Positions 34,698 through 44,102 of a stretch of 64,000 nucleotides of DNA are shown here, piece by piece; the first letter of the stretch is position 1, and each line of letters begins with the position of its first letter. The stretch comes from WHSW01 sp963705955 (GTDB taxonomy: Bacteria; Actinomycetota; Thermoleophilia; Solirubrobacterales; 70-9). The notes under the pieces were generated by a model, which was not told the DNA's origin, did not search any database, and saw nothing but the letters and a program-made list of their open reading frames with translations. The position numbers and the translations under genes are program-made. The stretch lies in assembly GCA_963705955.1 (NCBI GenBank), contig CAVPLH010000001.1, positions 1-64,000 on the forward strand. The letters run 5' to 3'.

Positions 34698-35602
34698 GTG
34701 CCCGAGCAGCCGCCGCTCCAGGTCGTGATCGTCTCCTATCGCTGTGAGACGCTGCTGCGCTCCTGCCTGCGATCGCTTCGCGACCACTCGCCGGCGGCGC
34801 GAAATGAGCGTCCACGTCGTCGACAACGCCTCCGGCGACGGGACCGCGCCGATGGTCGAGCGTGAGTTCGGTGACGTGAGGCTGACTCGCTGCGCGCGAA
34901 ACCTCGGCTTCAGCGCCGCCAACAACCTCGCGATCCGCGCCGGCGAAGAGCCCTACGTGCTGGCGCTCAACCCCGACACGGAGATCACGGCCGGGGCGCT
35001 GGACCGCCTCTGCGGGCTGCTCGACGAGCGTCCCGAGCTCGGGATCGTCGGTCCGCGGCTGGCGCTCCTGAGACGGCTCCTTCGACCACGCCGCGAAGCG
35101 CTCCTTCCCGACCCCGCTCGGAGCGCTCGGCCACTTCGCCCGGATCGGCCGCCGCAGCTCGGCGGGCCGACTCGCCCAGTACCGGGCGACCGAGCTCGGC
35201 GAGCACCAGCCGGGAGCGGTCGACGCGGTCAACGGCGCCTTCATGCTGATCCGCCGCGCCGCGCTCGAGCAGGTCGGGCTCTTCGACGAGGGCTACTGGA
35301 TGTACATGGAGGACCTCGACCTCTGCTACCGCTTCGCGGAGGCGGGCTGGATCACCTGGTACGAGCCCTCGGTGACCGTGATCCACGCGAAGGCCGGGAC
35401 GAGCGGCAAGCACCGCGCGACGCGGCTCAACTACGCCTTCCACTACGGCATGTTGCGCTTCTACCGGGCTCACTACGCGGCCCGCCACAGCCCGCCCTAC
35501 AACCTGACGATCTACGTCGGGATCGCGGTCAAGTTCTGCCTCTCGGCGGCCGCCAGCGCACTCGCCCGCCTCCGCGCATCGCGAGCCCCGGTCAGCCGCT
35601 GA
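34698..35602 (+). pseudogene. GT2 glycosyltransferase (rhamnosyltransferase-like), two extra bases
   Basis: Three frames together encode one GT2 protein of about 300 residues. Frame one has LQVVIVSYRCETLLRSCLRS and ends in SPAAR. Frame two continues MSVHVVDNASGDGTAPMVER, FSAANNLAIRAGEEPYVLAL and NPDTEITAG. Frame three, from about 35072, gives DGSFDHAAKRSFPTPLGALG, AVDAVNGAFMLIRRAALEQV and YWMYMEDLDLCYRFAEAGW. Removing one A near 34803 and one base near 35071 joins all three. The closing pattern is that of WbbL-type rhamnosyltransferases. Two lesions in one gene make this the most damaged gene in the window. Confidence 0.8.
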
Positions 35603-36414
35603 CGTCGAGGTGGATCGAGCAGATCCGTCGCATCGGGTAGTCGTCGTAGGGAACCGACCCGCGCCAGACCTCGTGCGCCTCGGCGGACAGGAAGTAGGCC
35701 TCCGGGTCGGCATCGAGGCGGGCGAGCAGCCGCTCGAGGTCGGCGTCCGCGACCCCGAATCCCGCGACCAGGGCCGCGAGCCTCGAGTGATGCTCGGCGT
35801 CTCCCCAACCGCGCAGCACATGGTCGATCGCGTGGATGTTGCGCGCGCCCTGCTCCCGGGCCGCCCGCGCCACACCGGCCGCCGCGTCGGTGGGCAGGTG
35901 CTCGAGGACCGAGATCGAGTAGACCGCGGCCTGGGGCTCGACCGCCGCCGCGCTCGGATAGGTGTCCTCGACGAAGCGCAGGTCCGGATAGCGACGGCGG
36001 AAGAGATCGAGCTCCACAGGTCCTGTCCCGGTGCCGTCGTAGGGGTCGACGATCGTCACCCGGTAGCCGACCCGCGAGAGCGCATCGGCGACGAACGGCT
36101 CGCCGGCGCCGATCTCGAGCAGGGGGCCCGGCGGCTCGACCGTGGCCAGGATCTCCTTCAGCGCCCAGCAGCGCTGAAGGCTCTTCATGTCGAAGCTCGA
36201 GCCGACCAGCCAACCGAGGTGCTCGCGACTGTCGGCGAGGTCGGCGACCGTTCCGTAGGAGAGCGCCGGCCCGCCGCCCCGCCGACCGTAGCGGCGCCGG
36301 GCGGCCTCGGGGGCTCCCGAACCGCGGCTGCGGCGAGCCGGCCGCGGTCGAGCCGGCAGCGGAGACGCGCAGCCGCCGCCGAGCCCGCCCAAGGAGGTCC
36401 CTGACGCCGCTCAC
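35592..36414 (-). pseudogene. SAM-dependent methyltransferase, one extra base in a G/C run
   Basis: GTG 36414 overlaps the stop of the upstream GT4 gene (GTGA) and opens VSGVRDLLGRARRRLRVSA. A run of five at 36309-36313 shifts the frame; with four, it reads SPEAARRRYGRRGGGPALSY and continues. The SAM domain follows: PLLEIGAGEPFVADALSRVG, VTIVDPYDGTGTGPVEL and AVYSISVLEHLPTDAAAGVA. HAIDHVLRGWGDAEHHSRLA ends the core. The corrected length is 273 residues. It probably modifies a sugar in the neighbouring pathway. Confidence 0.72.
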
Positions 36415-37542
36415 GCGACCCTCGCGTAGAGGTCGGCGAGCCCGCGCGAGCTCGCCTCCCAATCGAAGACCTCGATCGCGAACTCTCGTCCCGCGCGCCC
36501 GATCCGCCGTCCGAGATCGCGATCGACGACCAGCGGCTCGAGCCGGTCGGCGATCTCGGTCGCCGTGCCGCGGTCGAGCAGCACCGCGTTGACGCCGTCG
36601 TCGAGCTCCTCGCCGACGTTGCATCGCGGCAGCAGCACCGGCTTGCCCATCGCGAGGAACTCGGGCAGCTTGGCCGGCAACCGATAGCGGTTGAACTCGT
36701 TCGGCGGTCCGGGCTGAACGAGCGCGTCGGCGATCCGCAGGTAGCTCGGCACCTCGGTCCACGGACGCGACTCGAGCTCGATCGTTCCCTCGCGCAGGGT
36801 GGCGAAGCTGGGGTCCGAGCCGTCGGTGTAGTCGCTGCCGAGACGGACGAGGCGCACCGGATGGCCTCGCCGGCGCAGCAACCGCACCGAGAGGTAGAGG
36901 CTGAACATGTCGCGCTCGTTCGGGGTGTGCAGGTTGCCCGGGTAGACGATCACGAAGTCGCTCTCGGCGAGCCCGAGCTCGGCTCGCTCGACCGTCGGCC
37001 CGTCGGGTGAGAAACGGCGCGTGTCGACACCCGGTCGCAGCAGCTCCCAAGGCTCCGGGCGCAAAACGCGACAGCTCCCTGGTGATCACGGTCACCTCGG
37101 CGGCCTCGCGCATGAACTGCGGGTAACGGCTCGGGTGGACAGCGCCCTCCCCGCCGGCCCGGCGCTGCCAGCGCTGCGAGAGGCGCGATATCTCCTCGTA
37201 GCTGAGGTGGGCGTGCGCCGCGAGCAGCATCTCCTCGTTGTCCTCGAGATGGACGACGACGGGCAGGTCCTGGCGCCGTCTCACCTGCTCGGTCAGCTTT
37301 CGCACTCCCTCGCGCGGGGTCCAGGTGTGGACGACGTCGAACCGCCGCCGGGACGCGCGCCGCAGCTGCGCCGGAGCGAGGCGTTCGAACCGCGGCTCGC
37401 CGACGCGCTCGATCCGATCCGGCGAGCCCGGAGCGCAGACGGTGGGCTCGAAGCCGAGCTCGACGAGCTCGTTGGCGAAATGGAAGATCTGGACGCCGCT
37501 GTTGCAGTCGTACGGGCCGTGGAGGATGAACAGGACCTTCAA
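36411..37542 (-). pseudogene. GT4 glycosyltransferase, one extra T in a run of four
   Basis: From ATG 37542, MKVLFILHGPYDCNSGVQIF and FDVVHTWTPREGVRKL give the N-terminal GT-B domain. The frame breaks at 37063-37066 after VITRELSRF. With three T instead of four it continues LRPEPWELLRPGVDTRRFSP and FVIVYPGNLHTPNERDMFSL. The donor-binding half has IADALVQPGPPNEFNRYRLP, KLPEFLAMGKPVLLPRCNVG and VNAVLLDRGTATEIADRL. The corrected length is 376 residues, normal for GT4. It lies between a GT2 gene and a methyltransferase on the same strand with minimal gaps. Confidence 0.82.
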
Positions 37543-37552
37543 GGGCGTCGCC

Positions 37553-39248
37553 TCACGGCCGCGGGGAGTAGTCGCCGCGCTCGAGCGAGAGCGCCGGGTT
37601 GTAGAACGGGTCCCCGGCGTGGATCTCGTCCCACCACGTGTCGAGCAGCAGCGCCCGGTCGGTCTGGTCGTAGGCGCGCCCCCGGGACCGGCTCTCGTGA
37701 TGGACGAACCTCGGTCGGGGGCTGTAGATCACCGACAGGCCCCGGTCGCGAATCCGCATGCAGAGGTCGACGTCCTGGTACTGGACCGCGTAGTCGGTGT
37801 TCATGCCGCCGAGCTCCCGATACAGCGACCGCGGCAGGCAGATCGCCGCCGCGGTCACGGCGCTCACCTCGCGGGCGCAGGAAAGCGAGCCGCCGAGCCC
37901 GTCGGAGTCGGGATCGAAGCCGCGCATCAGGTGGTCGGCGGTGCCGCGCATGCCGAGCGCGACGCCGGCGTGCTGGACCGACCCGTCGGGGTAGACGAGC
38001 ATCGGCCCGACCGCGCCGACGCCCGGCAGGCGCATGTGAGCGTCGAGGTCGCCGAGCCAGTCCGAACCGAGCACCTCGGTGTCGTTGTTGAGCAGCAAGA
38101 GGAGGTCCCCGGTCGCGGCCTCGACCCCGAGGTTGTTCGCGCGCGAGTAGTTGAACTCGCCCTTCGAGCCGTCGACGACCAGCACCCGGTGGCGCTCGTA
38201 CGCCCGCAGCGCGCGTTCGTCGACCGTTCCACCGTCGACGACGACGACCTCGAACTCCGCCCCCGCGCGGTGCTCGTGGATCGAGTCGAGGCATCGTTCG
38301 ATCAACTCTCCCTCGTCGCGGCTCGGGATCACGATCGAGAAGCTGCGTTCGCCCGGGCCGCGGCGCGCGAGGCGGACCCGGTGCTCGCCGCGCGGCCGAG
38401 CCTCGACCGCGCAGCCGATCCGGTCCAGGTGCGCCTGGACCGCGCGCGCCTGCAGCTCGTCGAGGCCCGGCTTCGCCCCCGGGTCCGCGGCGACGCTGCC
38501 CGCTGTCGCGCGCCAGAAGTAGTGGATCGCGGGTAGGTGGCCGATCCTGGCGCCGGACTCGACCAGCCGCAACAGGAACTCGTAGTCCTGGATCCCGTCG
38601 TACGCCGGCTCGAACCCGCCGAGCCTCTCGATCACCGGCCGGCGTACGGTCAGCAGGTGACCGACGTACATCGCCCCGAGCGCGTAGACGTAGGAGAAAT
38701 CAGGCTTGTGGAATAGGTGCCGAATCCGCCCGAGCCGACCGATCGTCGCCTGATCGGTGTAGACCGCGTCGTCGGCCGGGTGCTTGAGCAGCCAGCGGAC
38801 GGTTTCCAGCAGAGCTCCCGGCCCGAGCAGATCGTCCTGATCGATCAGGGCCACGAGCTCTCCGCGCGCCATCGCCAGGGCGCGGTTGGTCGCTCGTGAG
38901 ATTCCCTCGTTGCGCGAGCTACGCTCGAACCGGATCCGCGAGTCGCGCCGGGCGAAGCGGCGCAGGACCCGAGACGCCGCCCGAGACCGCGAGCCGTCGT
39001 CGACCGCGACCAGCTCCCAGTCGGGATAGACCTGGCGGCGCAGCGACCGCAGCGCCGCGGCAAGGAAGCCGCGCGCGCGGCTCGTAGACCGGCATCACCA
39101 CCGAGACGAGCGGGCGACGCTCGAGCGTCGCGAGCTCCAGCTTCAGCGCCCGGCGACGCCAGCGTCCGAGCGCGCGGTTCTTCGCCGCCCGCGGCAACAG
39201 GGCCGCCGCGCGGGCCGCGCGGCGGGCGGTGGTCGCGACGGCGCTCAC
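37553..39248 (-). pseudogene. Two-domain GT2 glycosyltransferase, one extra base
   Basis: A corrected length of 564 residues from GTG 39248. The first domain starts PLVSVVMPVYEP and shifts in the GC-alternating run 39071-39080. It continues FLAAALRSLRRQVYPDWELV, RATNRALAMARGELVALIDQ and DDLLGPGALLETV. The second domain has FSIVIPSRDEGELIERCLDS, EFNYSRANNLGVEAATGDLL and LLLNNDTEVLGSDWL, and ends with CMRIRDRGLSVIYSPRPRFV. Tandem GT2 domains of this kind occur in large O-antigen and exopolysaccharide loci and may add two sugars in sequence. It heads a minus-strand run with the GT4 and the methyltransferase. Confidence 0.82.
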
Positions 39249-39270
39249 CCCGTCGAAGCGGCCGGATCAG

Positions 39271-40344
39271 CTACGCCGTGACCGCGAGCCAGCGGTCGGC
39301 GTTCGCGTCATGTATCTCGCGCAGGATCGAGTCGACGTCGTGGACCGGCGCCCAGTCCGGGTAGTCGGCCTGGAACTCGGAGAGATCGCTGATCCACCAG
39401 CGATGATCGCCGATCCGCGCCTCGTCGGAGAGCTCCGAGTTGATCTGCTTGCCGGCGATTCTCTCCGACGCCTCGATCGCCTCGAGCACCGAGCAGCTCG
39501 CGTCGCGGCCGCCGCCCATGTTGTAGACCGACGCGGGTCGTGGAGCCGCGTGGATCGCCAGGCAGGCGCTCGAGAGATCGCTCCCGTGCAGGTTGTCGCG
39601 GACCTGCTTGCCGCCGTACCCGAAGACCGTGTAGTTGGTGCCGGTGATCACGCACTTCATCAGGTAGGAGAGGAAGCCGTGCAGCTGGGTACCGGCGTGC
39701 GCCGGTCCGGTCAGGCATCCGCAGCGCAGGCTCGAAGTCGGCATCCCGAAGTAGCGGCCGTACTCCTGGACGAGCAGGTCGGCCGCCGCCTTGGAGACTC
39801 CGAAGAGCGAGTGCGTCGAGCGGTCGATCGACATCGTCGTGTCGATCCCGTCGTACCAGGTGTGGTCGGCGGGCAGCTCGAGCCGCGTCTGGAGCTCGAC
39901 CAGGGGCAGCGAGTTCGGCAGGTCGCCGTAGACCTTGTTCGTCGAGATGTGGACGAAGGTCGCGTCGACCGCGTTGTCGCGGGCGGCCTCGAGCAGGTTC
40001 AGGGTGCCGTTTGCGTTGACGCCGAAGTCGGTCAGCGGCTCGCGAGCCGCCCAGTCGTGGGACGGCTGGGCGGCCGTATGGACGACGAGCTCGATCCGGG
40101 CCGAGTGCCGGGCGAAGAGGCGGTTGAGTCCCTCCGCGTCGCGGATGTCGAGGTTCTCCGCCTTGAACTGGGGGTGGGTGTCGATCAGCCGCCGGGTCGT
40201 CGGCTCGGTCGAAGCCTCAGGGCCGAAGAACGCCCCACGCATGTCGTTGTCGACTCCGACGACGTCCCAGCCGTCGCCGATCAGATCCTCGACCAGAGCC
40301 GACCCGACGAGCCCGCCCGACCCGGTGATGATCGCGACCGCCAC
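39271..40344 (-). CDS. NAD-dependent epimerase, CDP-tyvelose/paratose epimerase-like
   Basis: A 357-residue extended SDR. VAIITGSGGLVGSALVEDLI binds NAD; DNDMRGAFFGPEASTEPTTR and the block VVHTAAQPSHDWAAREPLTD are characteristic of the tyvelose/paratose epimerase subgroup. HISTNKVYGDLPNSLPLVEL and YGGKQVRDNLHGSDL follow. At the position of the usual Tyr-xxx-Lys the sequence is SLFGVSKAAADLL, with Phe in place of Tyr, so proton transfer must use another residue or the family differs. It shares domain order with the epimerase at 21636. The gene is divergent from a GT2-like gene. Confidence 0.82.
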   Translation of the reverse strand: MAVAIITGSGGLVGSALVEDLIGDGWDVVGVDNDMRGAFFGPEASTEPTTRRLIDTHPQFKAENLDIRDAEGLNRLFARHSARIELVVHTAAQPSHDWAAREPLTDFGVNANGTLNLLEAARDNAVDATFVHISTNKVYGDLPNSLPLVELQTRLELPADHTWYDGIDTTMSIDRSTHSLFGVSKAAADLLVQEYGRYFGMPTSSLRCGCLTGPAHAGTQLHGFLSYLMKCVITGTNYTVFGYGGKQVRDNLHGSDLSSACLAIHAAPRPASVYNMGGGRDASCSVLEAIEASERIAGKQINSELSDEARIGDHRWWISDLSEFQADYPDWAPVHDVDSILREIHDANADRWLAVTA

Positions 40345-40450
40345 GGGTCAGGCGGCCCGCATGTTCGCGGCCAGCGCCGTGTTCAAGGAGGGGGCAGTCA
40401 CCATTTGATCGTAACCATTGAGTAAGCGAAAGTTGCCAAGGCGAGTAGAG

Positions 40451-41995
40451 ATGATCACATCGGCGCCCACCGAACGGCCGCAGGGCAAACTCGGCGAGCT
40501 CGAGGTGCGGCTGCGCACGCCGGTCCCGCGCCGGCTCGAGGTGGGCCGCGCGAGCGCCCTGTTCGTCCACGGTGCGGCTCTCTCGGGCACCGGCAGGCCG
40601 GCCGACGTCGAGCTCGTCGTCAACGGCCGCGGCCGCCGGGCGCTCGCCGAGCAGATGCCCTCCCCCGGGCTCGCCGCGGAGCTCGGGGTGGGCGGGGCGG
40701 CGTCGAGCCGAGCGATCTTCTGGGGCTTCGTACCGCTCGGCCCGGGATCGACCCGGCTGGCCGTTTCGGCGACGCTGCCCGGCGGCGGGCGCCACCAGGT
40801 CGAGCTCGGCACCGTCGAGCCCCGCCCTCCGGCCGGCCCCGCCGAGGCCGGGGTGGTGACCGACCCGGCTCGCACGGTTGCGATCTGCATGGCGACCCAC
40901 GACCCGCCACCGGAGCTGTTCCGGCGCCAGGTCGAGTCCCTGCTCGCCCAGACGCACCGCGACTGGATCTGCCTGATCTCCGACGACGCCTCGGGACCCG
41001 AGGGCATCGCGACGCTCCGGGACGCGGTCGGCGCGGACCCCCGGTTCGTCGTCTCGCGCTCGTCGCGCCGGGTCGGCGCCTATGAGAACTTCCACCGGGC
41101 GCTGGCGATGGTCCCGGCCGAGGTCGCCCACGTGGCGCTCAGCGATCAGGACGATCGCTGGTATCCCGACAAGCTCGAGGCCCTGATCGCCGGGCTCGGC
41201 GACGCGAACCTGGTGTTCAGCGACATGCGCGTCACGCGTTCCGACGGCGCGATCCTCGCCGAGACCTACTGGAGCCGGCGGCTGCCCAACCACGGCAATT
41301 TCGCGTCGCTGCTGCTCGGCAACTCGGTGACCGGCGCCGCGTCGCTGTTTCGGCGTCGCCTGCTCGACGACGTGCTGCCGTTCCCGCCCCGGGTCGGCAA
41401 CCTCTACCACGACCACTGGATCGCGCTCGTCGCCAGGGCGCTGGGCCCGATCGCCTACCTGCCGAGGCCGCTCTATGACTACGTCCAGCACCCGGAGGCG
41501 GCGCTCGGACACGATGCGGCGAATCGCGGCGTCGTCGGCGGCGGGCCGGTGCGACGACTGCTCGCCCTACGCGGCGGCGTCCCCGGAAAGCTGCGCAGCA
41601 GCTGGCGACGGCTCTACTTCGCCGAGTACTGCCGCCTGATCGCCAGCGCGACGGTCCTCGAGGCCCGCTTCAGGGATCGAGCCGGGCGCAGCGAGCGCCG
41701 CGCCCTGACGCTCGCGCTGCGCGGAGACGGCTCGCCGCTGACCGCGGCCTGGCTCGCGGCACGCCAGCTTCGGAGGTTGTGGCGCGATGAGACGCTCGGA
41801 AGCGAGGCGGCGCTACTGCGCGCATTCGCGTGGCGCGCCGGCCTGCGCCTGCGGCGCGGGCGCGCGGCCGATCCCTATGATGACGCCGATCTTCCGGCCG
41901 GGATCGTCGATCCGGTCGAGGCTCTCGATCGAGACCGGACGCCGGAAAGTTCGCGAGATCCTTCGACCCCGGGCCCCGGTCTCCAGGCCCCCTGA
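40451..41995 (+). CDS. GT2-like glycosyltransferase with N-terminal beta domain
   Basis: A 514-residue protein from ATG 40451; TTG 40418 is in frame. Residues 1-130 are a non-catalytic, strand-rich domain. The GT2 domain begins TVAICMATHDPPPELFRRQV, with LLAQTHRDWICLISDDASGP, HVALSDQDDRWYPDKLEALI and VFSDMRVTRSDGAIL. NSVTGAASLFRRRLLDDVLP and YHDHWIALVARALGPIAYLP are common in rhamnan and galactan transferases. The C-terminal 150 residues are helical and basic. It lies just upstream of the ABC exporter genes, probably in one transcription unit. Confidence 0.82.
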   Translation: MITSAPTERPQGKLGELEVRLRTPVPRRLEVGRASALFVHGAALSGTGRPADVELVVNGRGRRALAEQMPSPGLAAELGVGGAASSRAIFWGFVPLGPGSTRLAVSATLPGGGRHQVELGTVEPRPPAGPAEAGVVTDPARTVAICMATHDPPPELFRRQVESLLAQTHRDWICLISDDASGPEGIATLRDAVGADPRFVVSRSSRRVGAYENFHRALAMVPAEVAHVALSDQDDRWYPDKLEALIAGLGDANLVFSDMRVTRSDGAILAETYWSRRLPNHGNFASLLLGNSVTGAASLFRRRLLDDVLPFPPRVGNLYHDHWIALVARALGPIAYLPRPLYDYVQHPEAALGHDAANRGVVGGGPVRRLLALRGGVPGKLRSSWRRLYFAEYCRLIASATVLEARFRDRAGRSERRALTLALRGDGSPLTAAWLAARQLRRLWRDETLGSEAALLRAFAWRAGLRLRRGRAADPYDDADLPAGIVDPVEALDRDRTPESSRDPSTPGPGLQAP

Positions 41996-41999
41996 GTCC

Positions 42000-43247
42000 A
42001 TGCCCGACCTGTTGACGTCCATTCCCGAGTCCCCGCGCCACGAGGTCGCGATCGAGGTCCGCGACGTCCACAAGTCGTTCCGGATCCCGGCGCAGCGCGT
42101 CGAGACCCTGAAGGAGCGGGTCGTCTCCCGTCGCGGGCACCAGCCGTCGAAGGAGCTGAAGGCGCTCGACGACATCTCGTTCGAGGTCGCCCGTGGTGAG
42201 TGCCTCGGGATCGTCGGCCGCAACGGCTCCGGCAAGAGCACGCTGATGAAGCTGCTCGCGAGCATCTACCGGGTCGACCGGGGCTCGATCAGGATCGCCG
42301 GGCGACTGGTCCCCTTCATCGAGCTCGGCGTCGGCTTCAACCCGGAGCTCTCAGCGCACGAGAACGTGATCCTCAACGGCGTGATGATGGGCCTCACGCC
42401 TCGCGAGGCGCGCCGCCGGCTGGACGAGGTCGTCGACTTCGCCGAGCTCGGGGAGTTCGCCGACCTGAAGCTGAAGAACTACTCCTCGGGGATGCTGGTC
42501 CGGCTCGGGTTCTCGCTGATGACGCAGGTCGACGCCGACGTCCTGCTCGTCGACGAGGTGCTGGCGGTCGGCGACGCCTCGTTCCAGCAGAAGTGCTTCG
42601 ACGTGTTCAGCGAACTGCACGACCAGGGGCGGACGATCGTCCTGATCACCCACGACATGAACGCCGTCGAGCATCACTGCGACCGGGCGATGCTGCTCGA
42701 GCGGGGCCGGATCGTCGAGGAGGGCGACCCGGGCGACGTCACCCGGCGCTACCTGACGATCAACTTCGAGCACCAGCAGTCCGCAGGACGTCCCGAGGAC
42801 GTGATCCCACGGGAGCGCACGCACGCGATCTTTCGCAAGGTCACCGTCAACGGAGCCCCGGCCGGAGAGGCGGCGAGCCTCGAGCAGGGCGACGAGATCG
42901 AGATCGAGGTCGAGTCGGAGATTCTCCGCGAGCTCGACGGCTACGTGATCGGGTTCCACATCGTTCGCGACGACAACTACGTCGTCTTCGCGCAGACGGG
43001 CGGGCCGGAGCACGGCCGCATGCACGCGGGCGAGATCATCCGCCTCTCGGCGCGGGTCGCGAACCCGCTGGCGACCGGCCACTACTTCATCCACGTCGGG
43101 ATCGGCAACGAGCAGACCGGTCAGTTCGCCGCGTTCCGCAAGAACGCCGCCGACTTCGTCGTCTTCGGAACGAACCTCTTCGGGGGCATGGTGAAGCTCG
43201 ACTGCGAGCTCGAGGTCGAGCAGGTCGAGGAGGCGCCGATCCGATGA
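42000..43247 (+). CDS. wzt: Polysaccharide ABC exporter ATPase (Wzt-like)
   Basis: A 415-residue protein. The ATPase domain has Walker A VGRNGSGKSTLMKLL, the SSGM-type signature KNYSSGMLVRLGFSLMTQ, Walker B DVLLVDEVLAVGD and the switch VLITHDMNAVEHH. FIELGVGFNPELSAHENVIL is diagnostic of O-antigen and teichoic acid exporters. A C-terminal Wzt-type beta-sandwich domain (about residues 270-410) includes LDGYVIGFHIVRDDNYVVFA and ATGHYFIHVGIGNEQTGQ, which in relatives recognises the capped end of the polymer. The stop overlaps the permease start as ATGA. Confidence 0.92.
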   Translation: MPDLLTSIPESPRHEVAIEVRDVHKSFRIPAQRVETLKERVVSRRGHQPSKELKALDDISFEVARGECLGIVGRNGSGKSTLMKLLASIYRVDRGSIRIAGRLVPFIELGVGFNPELSAHENVILNGVMMGLTPREARRRLDEVVDFAELGEFADLKLKNYSSGMLVRLGFSLMTQVDADVLLVDEVLAVGDASFQQKCFDVFSELHDQGRTIVLITHDMNAVEHHCDRAMLLERGRIVEEGDPGDVTRRYLTINFEHQQSAGRPEDVIPRERTHAIFRKVTVNGAPAGEAASLEQGDEIEIEVESEILRELDGYVIGFHIVRDDNYVVFAQTGGPEHGRMHAGEIIRLSARVANPLATGHYFIHVGIGNEQTGQFAAFRKNAADFVVFGTNLFGGMVKLDCELEVEQVEEAPIR

Positions 43248-44102
43248 GCGGTCAGGCAATCGACGGGGCGCACGAGCTCAAGGAGATCACCGGGCCGTCG
43301 GCGCTCGGCGGCGGCAGTCGCAGGTTCTTCGATCTCCTCTGGCTGAGCGCGATCACCGAGTTCAAGCTCGGCTTCCACGGCACCGCGCTCGGCTTCCTCT
43401 GGTCGCTGCTCCGCCCGCTGCTCCTGTTCAGCGTGCTGCTCGTCGTCTTCACCCACATCTTCCGCTTCGGCGACCAGGTCAAGGACTATCCGGCGCTGTT
43501 GCTGTTCAACATCATGCTGTTCGGCTTCTTTCAGGAGGCGACGACGATCGCCGTGACATCGGTGGTCCGCAACGAGTCGGTGGTCCGCAAGATGCAGTTC
43601 CCGCGCCTCGTGATTCCGCTCTCGGTCGTCGTCACGGCGGCCCTGCAGCTGGCGCTCAACCTGGTGGTCGTCTCGATCTTCCTGCTCGCCTACGGCGTGC
43701 AGCCGCTGTGGACCTGGCTGCTGGTGCCATTGCTGATCGTCGCCCTGGTGGCGCTGACGACGGCGACAGCGATGCTGCTCTCGGCGCTGTTCGTCCGCTT
43801 CCGGGACATCTCGATCATCTGGACGGTGGCGGCGACCGTCCTCTTCTACGCGAGCCCGGTGCTCTACCCGATCGAGGTCGCTCCCGCCGGGATCCAGGAC
43901 GTGATCGCGCTCAACCCGCTCTCACCGATCTTCGAGCAGGCCCATGAGTGGATCATCGATCCCGAATGCCCCGGGGTTCATCGAGGCGGCCGGCGGCAAC
44001 CCGCTGCTCGTCGTGATCCCGGCCGCCCTGTTCATGCTCACCCTGTTTCTCGGGGTGTGGGTGTTCAACCGCGAGGCGCCGCGGATCGCCGAGGAGCTCT
44101 AG
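43244..44102 (+). pseudogene. wzm: Polysaccharide ABC exporter permease (Wzm-like), one extra C
   Basis: From ATG 43244: RRFFDLLWLSAITEFKLGFH, GTALGFLWSLLRPLLLFSVL and RNESVVRKMQFPRLVIPLSV are ABC-2 polysaccharide permease hallmarks. Six helices are evident. The frame shifts near 43962 after EWIIDP. Dropping one C gives NAPGFIEAAGGNPLLVVIPA and the final helix LFMLTLFLGVWVFNREAPRI, stopping at TAG 44102 (285 residues). Without correction the last helix is lost. It pairs with the Wzt-like ATPase to move a lipid-linked polymer out of the cytoplasm. Confidence 0.87.
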
